A stretch of 64,000 nt of DNA from Heligmosomoides polygyrus polygyrus (Eukaryota; Nematoda; Chromadorea; Rhabditida; Heligmosomidae): contig OX377203.1 of the NCBI GenBank assembly GCA_947396885.1, positions 24,555,253 through 24,619,252 of the forward strand, read 5' to 3'. Numbering within the stretch: position 1 is the stretch's first letter; each line of letters opens with the position of its first letter. The notes under the pieces were generated by a model, which had not been told where the DNA came from, ran no database searches, and saw nothing but the letters and a program-made list of their open reading frames with translations. Of the stretch, positions 18,950-29,567 are shown in pieces. Both the position numbers and the translations under genes were made by a program.

Positions 18950-19388
18950 TCATGTAGCCACTTAAATCTACAGCATTAGGGGTTAAGCTCTTAAGAAAGC
19001 TCAAAAAGCTCGAGATCTTGTCCTTGCAATTAGAAGTGATCTGTGTTTTTCCAAACACTCTAGACTTATGGTGAAGAAACCAGTTGTCGCGTTTGCAACC
19101 TTTTCGGTGCTCTGCCGTCAGAGATGAATGTGTTCCAGAGGGTTCTATGCGAGCGTGCAAAGCATATGTGAGACCCATTGTTGAGACAGGTACGTAGTGT
19201 GGAACCCACACAAGAAAGAGTGCCGACTTTTCAGAAAGCGTTCAAAACAAATTCACTAGAAACCTTATGATGGGATGTTTTACAGCAGACTATAATCAGT
19301 TGCCCAAGAGTATATACGCGTGTGCAGCATTTTTTACATTTTCTTGCTTATTGACCAGATTATTGTATATGCTTTTAATAAATAAAAT
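18950..19388 (+). mobile_element. CR1-like LINE 3' fragment with AATAAA tail
   Basis: Plus-strand translation near 19,144 gives MRACKAYVRPIVETGT, matching the IRAFKVYVRPIIEGGT region of the intact LINE at 25.7 kb, and then decays. It ends in TTTTAATAAATAAAATTTT at about 19,374-19,390. The open frame on the opposite strand (18,891-19,211) is a shadow. Confidence 0.65.
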
Positions 19389-19425
19389 TTTGAACCCAGA
19401 AATTGTAGGAGGTATTTCCTCACTT

Positions 19426-19595
19426 GGGCGCACGTAACGCAGTCCAGAAGGGGTCTAGACTGGAATGGAATGTTGAGTACAAGTCTATCTCCCACCCAGG
19501 CCAGGCAAGCCTTCCATCTCTTTCACACAGGACATATTGGACTGTTCATCAAGTCTTCACTGGAAGCCACTCCAAGACCAAGTGAGCATTACACT
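19426..19595 (+). repeat. SINE family 1, truncated copy
   Basis: GGGCGCACGTAACGCAGTCC (A-box region) is followed by a diverged body (CCCAGGCCAGGCAAGCC, CTTCCATCTC) up to about the GTTCATC word. The 3' part is missing. Confidence 0.6.
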
Positions 19596-19864
19596 GCCTA
19601 CACGATACCACTTGCCGTTAGAGGTGGAACACGTATTTCAGAAGAATTAATGAGCACTGTCGTCATGCTCTACCCCTTGTAGTTGAATGGATGCAGTGCA
19701 TTCGATCTGATTGAATTTAGTGATGGTGTCCTTCTGGCGATAGGTTCCCACAAATCATTCAAACACATGCCCCAGTATGGTTACGATACGATTAAAAGAG
19801 CGATCGATTTGATGCATCTAAACGGGGAACGTGGCGCTCTCAGAAACAATAAATAATCCAGGGC

Positions 19865-20142
19865 AAAGAAGGATATTATTCAAACCCTCTTGGGATGCGC
19901 CACGAATTCTACTTCTACGGGATGTCGTGGGGACGGTATGAATGCGTATTTAGCCATACAATGACTTGCGGTGCCAGCCGATGAACAAGACAGCGCTTAA
20001 TTCTTTCCAGACAAGGCTGGTACCAATTCACCCACCAGGGACGAATGGAGGGCTTGGTTGGCCAGGGCGGGAAATCCGAACCAGGAGCCTGGTAGGCGAG
20101 CGATAGCCGGCGGCACCTCGTCCGACTGCGCTACACACGCCC
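19865..20142 (-). repeat. SINE family 1, minus strand, nearly full length
   Basis: On the minus strand it reads CGGGCGTGTGTAGCGCAGTC, then the B-box region and body, ending in CAAGAGGGTTTGAATAATATCC. Small deletions are present. Confidence 0.8.
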
Positions 20143-20383
20143 GTCTCCTACAATTGGTCTGCTATTTCCATGGGAGCGATTCACCAGCTCTTAAACTCTT
20201 TGAAACTGGTTTCGTAAACAGAGTTGTATATAGGGGGTAATTGCCCAAGCTCCTCTCTTCTTTTCTATGCTCGGAAGAAGATGGTGACACGAGACGTCGA
20301 CCGAGCTGTCCAGCAGATTTATTTGCATGCCTGACGATCTCGCTAGCATTAGCTCCCCAGATAATCGCAGATAAGTGTGGCAG

Positions 20384-20670
20384 TGGACGCGTGGTAGCGC
20401 AGTCGAGAAAGAGACCAGCTTTTGCGTACACTCCGAATCAAGGTTCTTGGCTGGCGTTTCTCGCCTAGGCCAACTAAGCCCTTATGTCTCTGGGGTCGGT
20501 AAATTGATACTAAATTTTTCAGGAAAGGCTGAAACACTGACTTGTTTATCTGCCCACTGCAATTTGTTGTATAGGCTAAAAATACGCATTCAGATTTTCT
20601 CCATGATAGAGATACAGTGCGTTGGACTCCCCCCAAAGGGATTGAATAGCATCGATCTTTTTCTTTTTAG
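20384..20670 (+). repeat. SINE family 1, diverged full-length copy
   Basis: The head GGACGCGTGGTAGCGCAGTC is followed by a diverged B-box (GGCTGGCGTTTCTCGCC) and body, ending GATTGAATAGCATCG and a T-rich tail at about 20,655-20,670. Confidence 0.75.
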
Positions 20671-21288
20671 TATGGTGCCAGTCCACTGACTCAATGCGAA
20701 TGGAGGTTTTGGTTGGAGGAACCGAATTTTCCGATTCGGTTCGAAGAGATTTGTGAAGCGAATGGCTTTTCATTGCTACTAGCTACTGAGCATGGTGTAG
20801 AGAATCCCAAAGAATTTCCTTATCGTACATCCTTGGATATGTTTTTAAACATCTCTAGTGAGAATGGCTTATGTTTAACACTGCCAGAGGTACTTGCTTT
20901 AACTGCTGCTGAAAATAGAATAGTTGACGCCTCGTTTTATTGTTATTCATTATCCGTTTTCTGTTATCCGTCTATTTTTGAACATAACTACCTCATTTGT
21001 TAGCTACACTATGGTGTTTGCAATTGCGGAAAACGTGTTCCAATTCGACTACTAATCTAGGGAGTGGAGAAAGCGCACTAAATCCTGAGCAGTAATTTAC
21101 GATACCGCCCTTTTACTGCCCTTTATTGAGGAAGAACGACGAATCAATCTCTATAGAGCAGAAGCGCTTCAAACGAAGGCAAAGAAAGGGCATCATTTCC
21201 TCACACATATACGTATGCACATACACACACACACTTACACACGCTAACCTCCTGTAACTGTGCACATTTTCCGCGACTCTGACGGAAA
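20671..21288. other. No confident feature
   Basis: A 96-codon plus frame at 20,713-21,003 has no known domain; its end contains TTATCCG words also seen in the hAT-like elements. A CA-rich run lies at about 21,217-21,242. Confidence 0.35.
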
Positions 21289-21545
21289 GAGCGCGTGTTT
21301 GCGCAGTCGGAGGACTCAGACGACTGTCGCGTGCACCTGATTCAACCTTGTTGGTTTAGATCTCGCCCAGGCATTCCAAGTCTTCCATCCTTCCAGGAAT
21401 GAAGGAATGGCAGAAGGTTTCACAGAAAGGATGAAACAATAGCCACTTCTAACTCGGCTGGGCACAGCAAAACATTGTATGGACCAAATATAATACGTAT
21501 TGCAGCAGATGTAGAGCGCTTGGCGCGCCCTGCAAATTGGGAAGA
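21289..21545 (+). repeat. SINE family 1, diverged copy
   Basis: GCGCGTGTTTGCGCAGTCGG (A-box region), GTGCACCTGATTC, GATCTCGCCCAGGC and the terminal GCGCCCTGCAAATTGGGAAG correspond in order to the intact copies. The centre is rearranged. Confidence 0.7.
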
Positions 21546-22699
21546 TCATCGTATTCGAAACAGGTAAATAAAAAAAAAGTTTTCTAAAGCTCAGCAAAGC
21601 TGCAGTCATTTAGTGCATTAAAAGACCAGATAGCGAGATGCAGTCGAAAAGAACGTCGCGATTTTTATTTTATTGATTTTGTAAATGGTGGTCACATGAA
21701 GCATCCAAATAAGGATAAGTGTAATCCTTACAACCGTTTTTAATGCATTGTTTACAGGTGTGAAACTCCATGCAAGAGAAACATTGCTGTCAATCGATTA
21801 AACATTGTCGTCTTGGACGAGGCCACGGCACAATCTCTAAAAATGGCTGCCTTCCTGGCCTTTAAAATAAGCTTTCAACCATCATTTTTTCTTAGAATAT
21901 GAGACTTTTATAAAATTTCGAACTATTACTCCACTTACTGGCGGGGGGAATTAAAATTACAAAAAATCGTATCAAAATTTTTCTTGAACAAAAAATTATT
22001 TTAACTCCCTTGGTGAATTTTTAGCATAATGTAGTAAAAGCTCACTTTGATTCGGTAGAGTTTGCTTTGATTCCAAAAGTTTTAGACTTAGGCTTATAAG
22101 AGTATCACATTTCATCGGAAAAGTGTCCAATTCCATGTCCCAAGCAGGGATTCATTAAAACGGACCTTTATCTGTAGCCCTTTACAAACACTGGGTTTGT
22201 GAGGGTTAGTGGATCGAATGTAAAACGTTTGGAAGGGATGCATTTCTCAAACCGGTATTGGTCCAATTCGCGCTTATTGCGTGTCGCGCTTCTCCATGAG
22301 GTGCGAAGAAGCAAAGAAGGTGTACCTGATGCAAAACTGGGGATTCATTGCTTCGAAAATTCCGGACGAGCACGTTTAATATTCTGCCCCTCTTATGATC
22401 AGAAGCGACTTCTGTTGTTCTCTCTTCAACTCTTTTATGCTTTAGCTCACTTGTGTGCCGAGGTATTATAGTCACTTGAGAATGAATACGCTTCTTTCTC
22501 TGTATTACACTTCGCTAATGACGCCTACAGTACCACGCATGTCTTTGGTCAATTGCCGAAAAAACCGCTTTGGAGCATTCCAAAATAGCTTTTTAAAAAA
22601 ACTTTTTCAAAAAAATGAAGTATTTGTAAAAATAAGCATATATTTGAGCTCAGCAGCTCAATCTCTATGTTCTTACAAATTATAAATTGCAGTAGAGTT
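21546..22699. other. No recognisable feature
   Basis: Complementary open frames at 22,199-22,475 (90 and 89 codons) are unidentified. I see no repeat family match in this stretch. Confidence 0.4.
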
Positions 22700-23085
22700 G
22701 AACAATGCATATAGACCCGACACAATCAATCGAGTGAGCGAGGCAAGCTGTATAGCGAGCGAGTGTCAGCTTGTAGGATGAGCGCTTGGAGAGTTTTATC
22801 GGAAAGCGCTTGGAGAGTTTTATCGGAAATTTTCAGCCGCCCTTCTCAGGAATTGCTCCAGGACTGTCCAGTTTGCCTTTGGAGTGGCCACGAACAATGC
22901 ATACAGACTCGAACCTATCAAACGAGTGGGCGTGGTAGCCTGTAGAGTGACCGTTTGGGGAGTTTATCGGAAATTCCTAGCCGCCCTTCTCAGAAATTGC
23001 TGTACTCTGTCCCAGCGAGATTTTAGAGTACGTTGTGAACAATGCATATAGAATCGAACCTATCAATCGAGTGGGGCGACCGCTC
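22700..23085 (+). repeat. Tandem array, 2.3 units of about 145-190 bp
   Basis: The word GAACAATGCATAYAGA recurs at about 22,702, 22,891 and 23,037, each followed by CGA(A/C)CC, TCAA(T/A)CGAGTG. The words TTATCGGAAATT and CCGCCCTTCTCAG recur inside the units. The first unit contains an extra internal duplication of GCGCTTGGAGAGTTTTATCG (22,780-22,821). No open frame or RNA signature was recognised. Confidence 0.75.
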
Positions 23086-23181
23086 GCAAATGCAGACGCG
23101 GCGAGTTCGTAGCGCAGTAACTCATCAAGTTCAAATCTTTCCGACCGCAACTTGCGGATTTTGTAGGCAGTAGAAGCCTGA

Positions 23182-23469
23182 GGGCGCGTGTAGCGCAGTC
23201 GGAGGAGGCGCGACTGTCGCGTGCACCCATCCCTGGTTCGGATTTCCCGCCCAGGCCAACCAAGCCTTCCATCCCTCCGGGGTCGGTGAATTGGTACCAG
23301 ACTTGTCTGGGAAGGATAAAGCGCTGACTTGTTCATCTGCTGGCCACCGCAAGTCATTGTGTGGCCAAATACGCATTCATGTTGCCTTCACGACATCCCG
23401 TAGAAGTAGAATGCGCTGGCGCAACCCAAAAGGGTTTGTGTAACGCCGTCCTTTATCCTTTATCCTTTA
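23182..23469 (+). repeat. SINE family 1, well-preserved copy
   Basis: This copy is full length: GGGCGCGTGTAGCGCAGTCG at the start, GGTTCGGATTTCCCGCC, the conserved body, and two CCTTTAT tail units. The flanks TAGAAGCCTGA (about 23,171-23,181) and TAGAGGCCTCA (from about 23,467) look like a decayed target-site duplication. Confidence 0.9.
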
Positions 23470-23639
23470 GAGGCCTCAAGAAGCGCGCATAAACTCAGCA
23501 ACATAGCTTATGATTGGACAAAGTTACAGCGCTGCGAAAATGTGAGTGAGGCTTGTGTGATGCATTTTTTTTTCGATTTCGGTGGACCACGAGCTCGCGG
23601 CAAGACGCGGGGAGCAACGGTATTATAATGTTGAAAGGA

Positions 23640-24186
23640 GTGCCTGCTAGGCAACATTCATCGAGAGCGTTTAGAACGCATCAAAGCCGTGTGATCGATG
23701 CAGACGACGTCGTCGCGCTACGAGCTGAACAACTCGTCCAATCTCTTCTTGCATCGCACTGCGGAGTTCGCGCGTCGTTGGAGCAATGCCGACACTCCCG
23801 CCACCTGCCCCTATGCCATCTTCCGCAGGATGGATGCGTCGTCCCTTCTGTTCTTCTTTCCGAGATCCGACACGCCATCTCGTCGGTGAAGAAACGTACA
23901 GCACCCGGTCCCGACAGGATCAGACCCGAACACCTGAAGAACCTCCCGCCTACGCTCATCAACACCCTGGCGCGGCTCTTCACACGTTACCTGTCGGAGT
24001 GCAAGGTTCCATCTCAGTGGAAGACCAGCAGAACCGTCTTGCTGTACAAGAAGGGAGACGTGCACGACATTGGCAACTATCGCCCGATCTGCCTGCTGTC
24101 CGTAGTCTACAAGCTGTTCACTCGAGTGATCCTGAGTAGGATCAGCAGAACGCTGGACGAAGGACAGCCATGCGAACAAGCATACT
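23640..24186 (+). pseudogene. RTE-type reverse transcriptase fragment
   Basis: An open frame on the plus strand encodes the fingers of a non-LTR reverse transcriptase: KKRTAPGPDRIRPEHLKNLP, then WKTSRTVLLYKKGDVHDIGN, YRPICLLSVVYKLFTRVIL and LDEGQPCEQA. It breaks off just before the GFRxG...D catalytic region. This family is distinct from the other two RTE groups in the window. The first 50 or so codons are not recognisable. It is a dead fragment without its catalytic palm. Confidence 0.85.
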
Positions 24187-24427
24187 CACCATCACGAGGC
24201 TCACTGAGGTATTGCGAGAGTACAAGCTACTGTGACTTACGTTCAGCGAACTGAAGAAGACATTCATCTGTTGGAATCGAACCGGCGGTCGAAGCCGTGG
24301 TCACACGGGACTCAATACATCAGGCCTCAGCGCGAGCTTACAACAAAATATTGCGATCCTCACTAATACGTATTTGGGTAAGTCATAATTAACTATGGTT
24401 TCGCTCCATGACTTTCATTACAACCAA

Positions 24428-24650
24428 TTTTATTTATTTATTGGTATTTCCCAAGGGTAACGTGCTACGAGGTAAGCAAGTTAATTATCATAAACTAACA
24501 AAGTTAAGAGTAAGCATGGACGAAAAAACAACGAGGAACACGGGAAAGAACAAAATACAACAAGCTACAAATAAGGTATCAGCCCAACGCTTGGTAACAA
24601 GAATTTTGTATATGCATGTTTAAGACACAATTATAAGGTTAGGTGCACCC
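24428..24650 (-). mobile_element. CR1-like LINE 3' end
   Basis: The (AAAT)n tail is seen as TTTTATTTATTTATTGG at 24,428-24,444, followed by the 3' UTR on the minus strand, similar in layout to the copies at 10.5 and 11.8 kb. No coding part is recognisable. Confidence 0.45.
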
Positions 24651-24697
24651 TAGAATTGGTAATTTAGCTTCTACACGAACAAACATACAGTGATATT

Positions 24698-24997
24698 CTT
24701 CTTCAGCGTTTGTCCAGCTTCATGGCGGGATCCGCTTTTCTGGTGCCATGTCGCCAGCTTTCCCGATCCTTGGGTAAGGTATCAGCCCAACGCTGCTTCG
24801 GGCCGTTTCCTTTGTCGCAGGCCAACACTCAGCTCCGTACATTGCTACCGGCCGGACGACGTTTTATAGATCTTTGACTTTAAGCGCTCTGGCATCTTCT
24901 TGTCGCAGAGTACTCCAATCAACGAGCGCCAGTTGGACTAAGCTGCACTCACGCGTGAGTTCACTTCAACCATCAGACTGCCATCAGAGGCTATTGC
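24698..24997 (-). repeat. 5'-truncated second RTE 3' end joined to the first RTE tail
   Basis: Minus-strand reading starts GCAATAGCCTCTGATGGCAG, which in the full element lies in the coding frame (SAIASDGGLMVEV). It continues through an internally shortened C-terminal region to its own GAAGAAGAA tail at 24,697-24,705. The same start point, directly after a GAA tail, occurs in the other RTE copy at 53,966. Confidence 0.8.
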
Positions 24998-25022
24998 TTC
25001 TTCTTCTTCTTCTTCTTCTTCA

Positions 25023-25463
25023 GCGTTTGTCCCGCATCGTCGCGGGGTCCGCTCTTCTGGTGTAACGACGCCACCTTTCCCGATCCTGCGCTTGATCAGG
25101 GTGGACTCCAGCTACTCTCATGTCCGTGTGTAACGTATCGGACCAACGCTGCTTCGGGCGTCCTCTAGGCCGCTTTCCAGATACTTCCAACTCAAGGGCC
25201 TATCTTGCGGACGCTGTCTTCTTTCTCACGCAGAACGTGGCCGTACCATCGCAAGCGAGCTTCGCGCATCTTGTCCGCTATCGGCGCGACACCGAACTTC
25301 TGCCGAATAGCATCATTTCTGATGCGGTCCATGCGGGTGACTCCAGCCGTCCAGCGCAGCATCTTCGTCTCCATGACGCTGAGGCGCGTTTCAACTTCGT
25401 TAGTCGCAGGCCAACACTCAGCGCCATACATCGCTACTGGCCGCACGACGGTTCTGTAAATCT
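25023..25463 (-). pseudogene. RTE C-terminal region, downstream of the nested LINE
   Basis: The frame 25,192-25,446 on the minus strand gives MYGAECWPATNEVETRLSVM and KMREARLRWYGHVL, the standard RTE post-catalytic region. It continues the coding sequence interrupted at 29,568. Further 3', the frame is shifted but the DNA still matches 53,780-53,945 in the other copy. It ends at the GAA tail. Confidence 0.9.
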
Positions 25464-25666
25464 TCGACTTTTTATTCTTTATTCTTTATTCAGGACGTGA
25501 CGATGACTACATCACGTGTTGTTTAGAAAATAACATAACGGAAGGCAAAACCAGTGCTTAGTAAAAACAGTAGACTCTAATGTCCAGAACAAACATGAAG
25601 TTAAAAAAAATGCAACCTAAAAGATTAGACAGTGCAACAGAAACAACTGCAATAGATGTCTGAACT

Positions 25667-28462
25667 CTACCTTGCAATCTGTCTACGAGAAAGATGAGAC
25701 CTAAGTTGATTTAACGTCATACTGAGTATGCGGTCCTTCATCAACATCCTGAAGCGTGCAAACACCCGGTGAGAGAAGAAAGTTGACCTGGGTTGGCATC
25801 TACTCATCGAGCCAGCTAGCCTTATACCGCCACTTCTAGTATTGGTATCAGCGAAGTAACAAAAATCACTTGCGTTGACATCAACCCTACCAGTAAGTAT
25901 TTTGAACATCATAATTATGTCGTTATTTTCTCTCCTGTTTTTTAGGGAACGCAAGCCTAGTTGTTTCGCCCTTTCCGCGCCGTTTGGAATTGAATAATAG
26001 CTAAGACCAAAGCATCTCATTAGCAGCTTACGAGTGAAACTGTTTTGCACACTTTCTAGAAAATCAACGTCCTTCTTTTTAGTAGGATTAAAGACTGTGG
26101 TGCCACCTTCAATAATTGGACGCACGTAGACCTTGAATGCTCGGATAAGTACTTGTGGGTCACGTGTTTTTAAAATCTTGAATAAGTTGTATATGCGAAA
26201 CATGGCTTTATTTACTATCACTTTATAGTGGGTTTTGAAGTCAAGTTTATAGTCAAAATGGTAGCCCAAGTCTCTGACCTCACATACAGTTCTTAGCCTT
26301 ATGCCATCCACCAAATACATTCTCTCTGAAGAACAGTTACCAACAGTCATCACGTATGTTTTATCAACGGCAAGAGGCAAACCCCATCGCTTGGACCAAC
26401 AGCTGATAACATCAATTGCTGACTGCAAGCTTAACGAATCAACATTACTTGCTATAGTCTTATATAGTTTGATGTCATCAGCATACATTTTGCAAGTAAC
26501 GTTGCAGGTAGAGACCAGCTCGGGTATCTCATACGTGTATATCAAGAACAGAAGAGGTGAGAGGACTCCGCCCTGCGGAACTCCGCTAGGGGCCGGATAG
26601 ACATGGGAAAAACTTGACCCAACTTTCACTTGGTATGTTCTGTTAGAGAGAAAACTTTCCACCCATGCCACTATCATTGGATAAACACCCACGACCCTGA
26701 GTTTCTCTAGCAATTTATTATGAGGCACTCTATCGAACGCCTTAGCGAAATCGAAATATACAATGTCCACGCTTTCCTTGCAGTTTAGAGCCGCAGTCCA
26801 GTCGTTTAAAGATGTTAGTAAGGCTGTCTCAACTGATCTGCCATTTCTGAAACCATATTGCTCTTTCGGGATAATATTATGTTCTTCTAGATGGTTTAAG
26901 ATCCTCTTCTTCATGATTTTCTCAAAAACTCTCGCAAAAATTGAGGTAACGCTCACCGGCCTGTAATTCTCGGGATCATCGAGAGGAGCTTTTTTGGGTA
27001 TAGGACTGATAAGAGCATGCTTCCAACGAGCCGGTACCTCACCTTTAATGTAGCTGAAGTTAAAAATGTATTCTAATGGATACCCGATGTAAGGAAGAAC
27101 CTTCTTAACAAAAATTAGAGGAACGAAGTCCGGAGTACAGGAGAACGAGTTTTTCCAATTTGAAAGCAATTCAATAATTTCATCTCTATGGAACCATAGA
27201 GTTGGGCCCATAGAAGGACAAACTTGTTTTTCGTCAAAACGAGCACTAGAACTAAGGTTAGTGAACGACTTTTGGAAAACTTTAGCTAGAAGATTAGCTT
27301 TTGGTTCATCACCTAAGACAATCTCGCCATTGTCTAGTCTTAAACAAGAAGCAGAATTTCCTTTGCCCGTTCTAGAGCTTATATACCTAAAGAATTTGGA
27401 CTTGTCTTTTGACATTAAAAGCCGCTTTCCTAGATAAATGTTGTACTTATTGATTGCCTTTTCAGTCCTGACATTTACCTCTTTGAATTTATCCCAAGTA
27501 ACGTGATCGTTCATAGAAACAGCTAGTTCCCACGCTTGAGCTCGTTTCTTAAGCTTATTGCGTAGATAATGGGGAAGTCCAAGTTGAATGGGAATTACTT
27601 TACGAATTGGAACGAAGAGCTCAATGGTGTGATGAAGAACAGCAAGGAAGATTTAATACATCTCATTTACTGTTGAGACCGAGCTAAAACTTCCAAGCCA
27701 ATCGATAGTAAACAGGTAGCGCTCAATCGCAGGATAGTCAGCATTCTTAAAGTCAGGCTTCAACGTAATGCGCTCCTGGAGGTGCTGAAGCCTTAAGTCA
27801 AACGTGATGGTGGAATGATCACTGCTGCCGATCGGAGCACTGATAGTCACATTCTTAACTAGCGATGATTCGTTACAAAATAAAAGGTCAAGAATGGCGT
27901 TGCCTCGTGTCGGTGATGTCACATACGGTAGAAAACCATGAGCAATAGTAAAGTCACGAAACTTTTGCGTAATATTGGTGCTTGATGGAGCAGAATGCTG
28001 ATAAATGCTTCCCGTCGAAAAGCATAAATCAGGCTGGTTAAAATCGCCCAGAAGAATGCATGGAACGTCAAAAGCAGAGAAATCACTCATAGCCTTTAAC
28101 AGCTGAATTGAACTGTTGATGGAGCAGCTAGGAGTTCTGTAAACACCAATAAGTCGAACGCTAGTTGTGTGAGCAAATATATCGCAGACAAGTAGTTCAT
28201 AACCGTCTCTAACTGATTCTTTGAAGACAACTCTGCAACTATGAGTTTTCTTAAGAAGTATAATAATCCCTCCTCCTTTTTTGTAAAGCCTATCACTCCT
28301 CATCGCATCGTACTGAGCACTAAGTATGCCTAGGAGAGCACATTCATCTACTTGAGGACTAAGCCATGACTCGGTAAGTAGAACAAGGTCATAGTTTCTC
28401 TCACAAACGCTTGCCACCAAAGATTCAGCATTTTTGACAAGGGACCTGACATTACAAAACAT
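25667..28462 (-). pseudogene. CR1-type ORF2: endonuclease plus reverse transcriptase, one in-frame stop
   Basis: ORF2 is one continuous frame from the ATG at 28,462 to the stop at 25,667, broken only by a TAA at 27,655-27,653. The first part (to 27,656) is an apurinic-type endonuclease with FCNVRSL, LLTESWL, GVYRTPS, LLGDFNQPD and SSDHSTITF all present. The second part is the reverse transcriptase: PKKAPLDDPENYRPVSVTS, GFRNGRS, FDFAKAFDRVPH, SGVPQGGVLSPLLFLI and the catalytic MYADDIKLY. Roughly 930 codons in all, the usual size for this group. Frames at 27,514 and 28,480 are in register, so a single nonsense change disables it. The enzyme nicks target DNA and copies the element RNA in place. 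Confidence 0.92.
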
Positions 28463-28584
28463 ACAACGGAAAGAGAACACATAATTTCTAGAACACTTCA
28501 GACGTTTTCCGAACGATTGGGTAAGGGATTGGATGGCTTGGAGTTAGACTGCATTTCAGGAGCGGAAGGTTGATTCACCGAGGT

Positions 28585-29319
28585 TCAGTCACCCGAACGA
28601 GGCATAGCCCCGCGTGACCAAGTGGTAGATGAGGCGCCGGAACGTTCTTCTCGCCTGCGCTTTCTCTCAGCCCAAGTGAGTGATTCGCGAAGAAACACAT
28701 CCCTGAACGGAGTGAAGCGCAACCGAGAAGCATTCCGTAAGACTTGTTTTTGGAAGCGACTTGTTGGAAGAATGACTTTCAAAAGACGAGGATGATTTGA
28801 CGAAGGTTTACCCATGCGATAAACTGTCTTTGGTAAGCACTCAACATTTAGAACTGCCAGAATCTCAGTAACAGAAGCTAAGTCATGAAAGACATTGTCA
28901 ACGGAGCGAGGACAAATAGGTTCTGGAAGATTACGAATAACGATAGATCTTTTCAAATCAGGGTCATCGTCAGCTTCCTGAGCGGCCTGAGGCTGAGAAA
29001 CAACAACAGAAGCTGTAGGCTTTTCGGGAGAGGAGGCCGACTGAAAAGTATTGAGCTTAGACAAAAGATCGGCATTCTCCCTACGCAATCGTTCCATCTC
29101 GTCAAGCAGCTCCCTGTTTCTTCGATTGGCGGCCTTGATCTCCTCGTTCATTTCCATCATGACATCAACGATGACCTTCATATAAGGAGGAATACTTTCC
29201 TCTTTCGCAATGTCCATAAGGCGATGCAGCCGTTCCGGTTCATGAAATGACTCATCAGTTCGGCTCCTCTTGGCGTGGCGAGTAGGCACTGAAGAGGATC
29301 TCGAAGGAGACCAAACCAT
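28585..29319 (-). CDS. CR1-type LINE ORF1 (RNA-binding protein)
   Basis: ORF1 is intact. The first ATG is at 29,319; the frame is open from 29,352. The basic N-terminus is followed by a coiled-coil-like segment (IKAANRRNRELLDEMERLRR, residues about 65-95), then an RRM-like fold starting SIVIRNLPEP and a basic C-terminal VFLRESLTWAERKRRREER that is the signature of LINE ORF1 proteins. In this family ORF1 binds element RNA as a nucleic-acid chaperone. It overlaps no host gene and is 104 bp upstream of ORF2. Plus-strand frames here are shadows. Confidence 0.88.
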   Translation of the reverse strand: MVWSPSRSSSVPTRHAKRSRTDESFHEPERLHRLMDIAKEESIPPYMKVIVDVMMEMNEEIKAANRRNRELLDEMERLRRENADLLSKLNTFQSASSPEKPTASVVVSQPQAAQEADDDPDLKRSIVIRNLPEPICPRSVDNVFHDLASVTEILAVLNVECLPKTVYRMGKPSSNHPRLLKVILPTSRFQKQVLRNASRLRFTPFRDVFLRESLTWAERKRRREERSGASSTTWSRGAMPRSGD

Positions 29320-29567
29320 TCTCGATGAACGGCAAAAAAAGTCGATAACCACGGAGAGCGAGTAGCGACTTCACCTGCTAAGGTGGCAACAGATCGGGCC
29401 AATAATATCAAGTGTCCCCTTGCCACTGGGAACGTCGCAGTGAAAGACGAACGGCAGGAGTTGTCAGACTTCGGCCAAATAGTACCAGAAGTAGCTGGTC
29501 CGCGGAAGAGACAAGAGCGACAAAATAGCTGACCGCTCACGGCCACAGACGGTCGACCGATCGACTT

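Larger units (their letters stand above)
25471..29560 (-). mobile_element. Near-complete CR1-type LINE nested in the RTE
   Basis: This 4,090-bp element reads on the minus strand: 5' UTR (29,560 to about 29,320), ORF1, 104-bp spacer, ORF2 (endonuclease plus reverse transcriptase), 3' UTR and a heptanucleotide tail of GAATAAA repeats (25,471-25,491). It is flanked by a 7-bp direct repeat TCGACTT (25,464-25,470 and 29,561-29,567) that falls inside the RTE coding frame between codons CTGAAGTCG and AAGATTTAC. Apart from one stop codon in ORF2 the coding content is intact, so the insertion is recent. CR1 or a close Jockey-superfamily relative; the clade was not tested by phylogeny. Confidence 0.93.

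Noticed and set aside
24270..24310. Antisense tRNA-like B-box (CCGGTTCGATTCC on the minus strand)
   Set aside because: No A-box or cloverleaf around it; too weak to call a tRNA or SINE.
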